16,699 bases of DNA from an uncultured Bdellovibrio sp. (GTDB taxonomy: Bacteria; Bdellovibrionota; Bdellovibrionia; Bdellovibrionales; Bdellovibrionaceae), in the NCBI GenBank assembly GCA_946480995.1, contig CAMLMF010000014.1, positions 1-16,699 on the forward strand, read 5' to 3'. Position numbers and translations under genes: made by a program. Below are positions 14,682 to 16,699 of this stretch, one piece after another; position 1 is the first letter of the stretch, and each line of letters starts with the position of its first letter. The notes beneath the pieces were generated by a model that had not been told where the DNA came from, made no database searches, and was given only the letters and a program-made list of their open reading frames with translations.

Positions 14682-15661
14682 GAATCAACCTTATGCAATA
14701 CTTTCTGTAATAGCGAAGACGGATTGATCTTTTTCAGATCTTTGATATCCACCCATTCCACATTTTTCCCTGGAATTGATTTTCGCTGAGAGATTTGAAT
14801 AAAGATATCATGATGTGTGATGTTGTGTTTGGCATCATAGGCTTTAGGCTTGTTTTTTTCTTTGGCAATTTCCCCTGGGAAAATCATCTGCCCTTTTAAA
14901 AAAGGAGCGTAATCGTTTTTAATCAAAGCGACTTTCGAATTTTTCACGCTGACCAGGGGCTTCCAGACCCAGACCTCGCTGTCTTTGCGTGGTTTTTTTA
15001 TTGGCAGCGTGTCCACAAGATTTTTTTCACGCGCGACACAAGTCGCAGCCCACGGACACAGCATGCAGGTGACTTTTTGGGGAGTGCAAACAGTCGCCCC
15101 TAATTCCATCAACGCCTGATTTACCACATCGGCACTGCCAAGGGCGGCAAGGTCATTGGATATGCTTTGCAGGATGTCGCGCCCTTTGCTGTTCCACCAC
15201 TCGAGCTTCAAACCATAGCGACGTGATAAAACACGGATCACGTTGCCATCTAAAACGCCCACTTTTTCCCCGAAGGCAATGCTGGCCACGGCGCGGGATG
15301 TGTAGGGCCCAAATCCTGGCAGCTCTAAAAGTTCGGCGGCAGTTTCAGGAAATCCTTGTGCTGCCAAAGCCTTAGCAGCTTTGTGTAAATTGCGCGCACG
15401 AGAATAGTAACCCAGTCCAGCCCAGGCTTCTAAAACTTCGCTTTCAGGAGCGTTGGCAAGATCTTGCACGGTCGGAAACTTTTTAAGAAATTTCTCAAAA
15501 TACGGAATGACGGCAACGACCGTTGTTTGTTGTAACATCACTTCAGAAAGCCAGATGCGATACGGGTTTTTATTTTCACGCCAAGGCAGTGGGCGCAGAT
15601 TTTTTTTGTACCATTGCGTAAGCTGTTTGTGGTCGAGTTTATGGTCGTATTTTGCAGTCAT
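14678..15661 (-). CDS. mutY: A/G-specific adenine DNA glycosylase
   Basis: 327 aa. Removes adenine mispaired with 8-oxoguanine. LPWRENKNPYRIWLSEVMLQQ carries catalytic Glu40. AWAGLGYYSRARNL and the helix-hairpin-helix ELPGFGPYTSRAVASIAFG precede VLDGNVIRVL with catalytic Asp138. The [4Fe-4S] cluster ligands are Cys192, 199, 202 and 208 in CTPQKVTCMLCPWAATC (spacing 6-2-5). The C-terminal 100 residues are a short version of the NUDIX-like 8-oxoG recognition domain (VALIKNDYAPFLKGQMIFPG; HNITHHDIFIQ). The start has no strong Shine-Dalgarno sequence but gives the standard N-terminus. It heads a four-gene unit of otherwise exported proteins and diverges from the agmatinase gene with only 38 bp between the two start codons. 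Confidence 0.95.
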   Translation of the reverse strand: MTAKYDHKLDHKQLTQWYKKNLRPLPWRENKNPYRIWLSEVMLQQTTVVAVIPYFEKFLKKFPTVQDLANAPESEVLEAWAGLGYYSRARNLHKAAKALAAQGFPETAAELLELPGFGPYTSRAVASIAFGEKVGVLDGNVIRVLSRRYGLKLEWWNSKGRDILQSISNDLAALGSADVVNQALMELGATVCTPQKVTCMLCPWAATCVAREKNLVDTLPIKKPRKDSEVWVWKPLVSVKNSKVALIKNDYAPFLKGQMIFPGEIAKEKNKPKAYDAKHNITHHDIFIQISQRKSIPGKNVEWVDIKDLKKINPSSLLQKVLHKVDS

Positions 15662-15699
15662 CCGCGGTAATGTAGTCTTCAGATAAATGAGGAGTCAAT

Positions 15700-16632
15700 A
15701 TGGAATACAAACCCTTAAGTGGACGCGAGTTCCCCCGTTTTTCCGCGATCAAAACCTTCTTTCGTCTGCCGTATGTCGCGGTCGAAGCGGATTACGATGT
15801 CGGGATCTTCGGTATTCCCTATGACGGCGGCGTGTCCTATCGCCCTGGGGCTCGTTTTGCTCCTGCGAAAGTGCGCGAAGTGTCGAGCTTAGGTCGTGGT
15901 TTCCACATGACTCGTATGGAAAACTTCTTTGAAAAATTAAAGGTGGCCGACATTGGCGACTGCCCGACGGTGCCTATTGATCAGGGGCAGACTTATGAGC
16001 GCATCGAAAAATTCGTCGGTGAAGTTTTAAGTCACAATAAAAAATTTCTTTCGGTTGGTGGAGATCATTCCACAACTTTGCCTGTCTTAAGGGCTCTAAG
16101 AAAGAAATACGGTAAACCCTTGGCGTTCATTCACTTTGATGCGCACTTAGACACTTACCCCGCAGCTTGGGGTTGTGAATACCATCACGGCGCGTTTGCG
16201 CGGCACGCGGTGGAAGAGGGTTTGGTGGATCCAAAGAAGATGGTGCAAATCGGAATCCGTGGACCGCTAGCGGGTGGCGACGACATGAACTTCGTGAACA
16301 AAAACGGCATTCGCGTGATCACAGTGGATGAGATTCGCAATCAACCGATCAGCGACTTTTTAAAAACACTGCCAAAATTTGACGATACACCCACGTACAT
16401 CAGTTACGACATTGATAACTTAGATCCAAGTTGTGCACCTGGCACAGGCACGCCAGTTCCGGGTGGATTGACGACGTACGAAGTGCAACGCATCTTCCGC
16501 GCCCTGGAAATTCCAAACTTAGTCGGCGGCGACGTGGTGGAAATTTCCCCGCCCTTTGATCATGCCGATATTACAGCTTTGGCAGGAATGGATGCACTTT
16601 TTGAGATGCTACATTTATTCGTAAAGAAATAA
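15700..16632 (+). CDS. speB: agmatinase / ureohydrolase-family enzyme
   Basis: 310 aa. Binuclear manganese ureohydrolase: GGDHS (His123), FDAHLDTY (Asp147, His149, Asp151) and SYDIDNLDPSCAPGTGTP (Asp237, Asp239) supply the metal ligands, and VVEISPPFD (Glu281) helps bind the guanidinium group. GIPYDGGVSYRPGARFAPAKVRE at the N-terminus and HHGAFARHAVEEGL after the metal loop are nearer agmatinases than arginases. The probable reaction is agmatine to putrescine plus urea, but guanidinobutyrase or another guanidino substrate cannot be excluded, since agmatinases usually have HGT.FRRA where this protein has HGAFARHA. GAGGAG at 15689-15694 sets the start. No speA lies nearby. After the stop, 16633-16699 contains no gene or clear terminator. 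Confidence 0.9.
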   Translation: MEYKPLSGREFPRFSAIKTFFRLPYVAVEADYDVGIFGIPYDGGVSYRPGARFAPAKVREVSSLGRGFHMTRMENFFEKLKVADIGDCPTVPIDQGQTYERIEKFVGEVLSHNKKFLSVGGDHSTTLPVLRALRKKYGKPLAFIHFDAHLDTYPAAWGCEYHHGAFARHAVEEGLVDPKKMVQIGIRGPLAGGDDMNFVNKNGIRVITVDEIRNQPISDFLKTLPKFDDTPTYISYDIDNLDPSCAPGTGTPVPGGLTTYEVQRIFRALEIPNLVGGDVVEISPPFDHADITALAGMDALFEMLHLFVKK

Positions 16633-16699
16633 TGCCAAGGAGCATGTTCGAGGCGATTTTTTAACGCAAATCTTTTCATTCGCTCTCCGAGGTCTATCA

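Noticed and set aside
15662..15699. Promoter for mutY or speB in the divergent gap
   Set aside because: TTGCAG at 15652-15657 could be a -35, but no -10 with acceptable spacing and match is present, so I make no call.
1..16699. Very frequent CTTTAAA/TTTAAAG and TCTAAA words
   Set aside because: They fall in coding frame as Leu/Lys/Phe codon pairs, are spread evenly, and reflect codon preference rather than a repeat family.
16633..16699. Short ATG frame after AAGGAG following the agmatinase gene
   Set aside because: It encodes only six residues and the Shine-Dalgarno is one base from the ATG; no credible gene or hairpin is visible before the window ends.

Overview
The window looks like chromosomal DNA of a Bdellovibrio-type bacterium (Bdellovibrionota). 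This is an inference from the compact gene layout, the moderate GC content, the atypical lipobox and the style of the heme enzymes; no marker gene settles it. Genes are tightly packed, with start and stop codons repeatedly overlapping as ATGA or GTGA.

Positions 1-207 hold the 5' end of an RluA-type pseudouridine synthase that runs off the left edge. Positions 280-10064 hold nine minus-strand genes read as one unbroken unit: hemA, hemC (with a HemD-like tail), hemL, a sensor histidine kinase, an OmpR/PhoB-type response regulator, hemE, hemN, hemY and hemH. hemB is transcribed the other way from 10157. Together these encode every step from glutamyl-tRNA to protoheme, provided the C-terminal domain of HemC is the uroporphyrinogen-III synthase.

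The most interesting feature is the two-component system inside the heme operon, translationally joined to hemL and hemE. The short hemA-hemB divergent region contains a 7+4+7 direct repeat (two TGTCAT half-sites 11 bp apart) closely resembling a PhoB box, placed 10 bp upstream of a possible hemB -10 box. I propose that the embedded regulator reads this site and controls both arms of the pathway. Several enzymes are unusual: a GluTR without its C-terminal dimerisation domain, a HemC fused to a reduced HemD-like domain, and a ferrochelatase with an internal cysteine cluster.

To the right of hemB lies a NamZ/DUF1343 exo-muramidase homologue with its own good sigma70-type promoter. A convergent four-gene minus-strand unit follows: mutY, a TolB-like propeller lipoprotein, a small exported protein and an orphan periplasmic solute-binding protein. 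A plus-strand agmatinase-family gene divergent from mutY ends the window. No RNA gene, insertion sequence, CRISPR array or phage gene was seen, and no gene-free stretch exceeds 300 bases.
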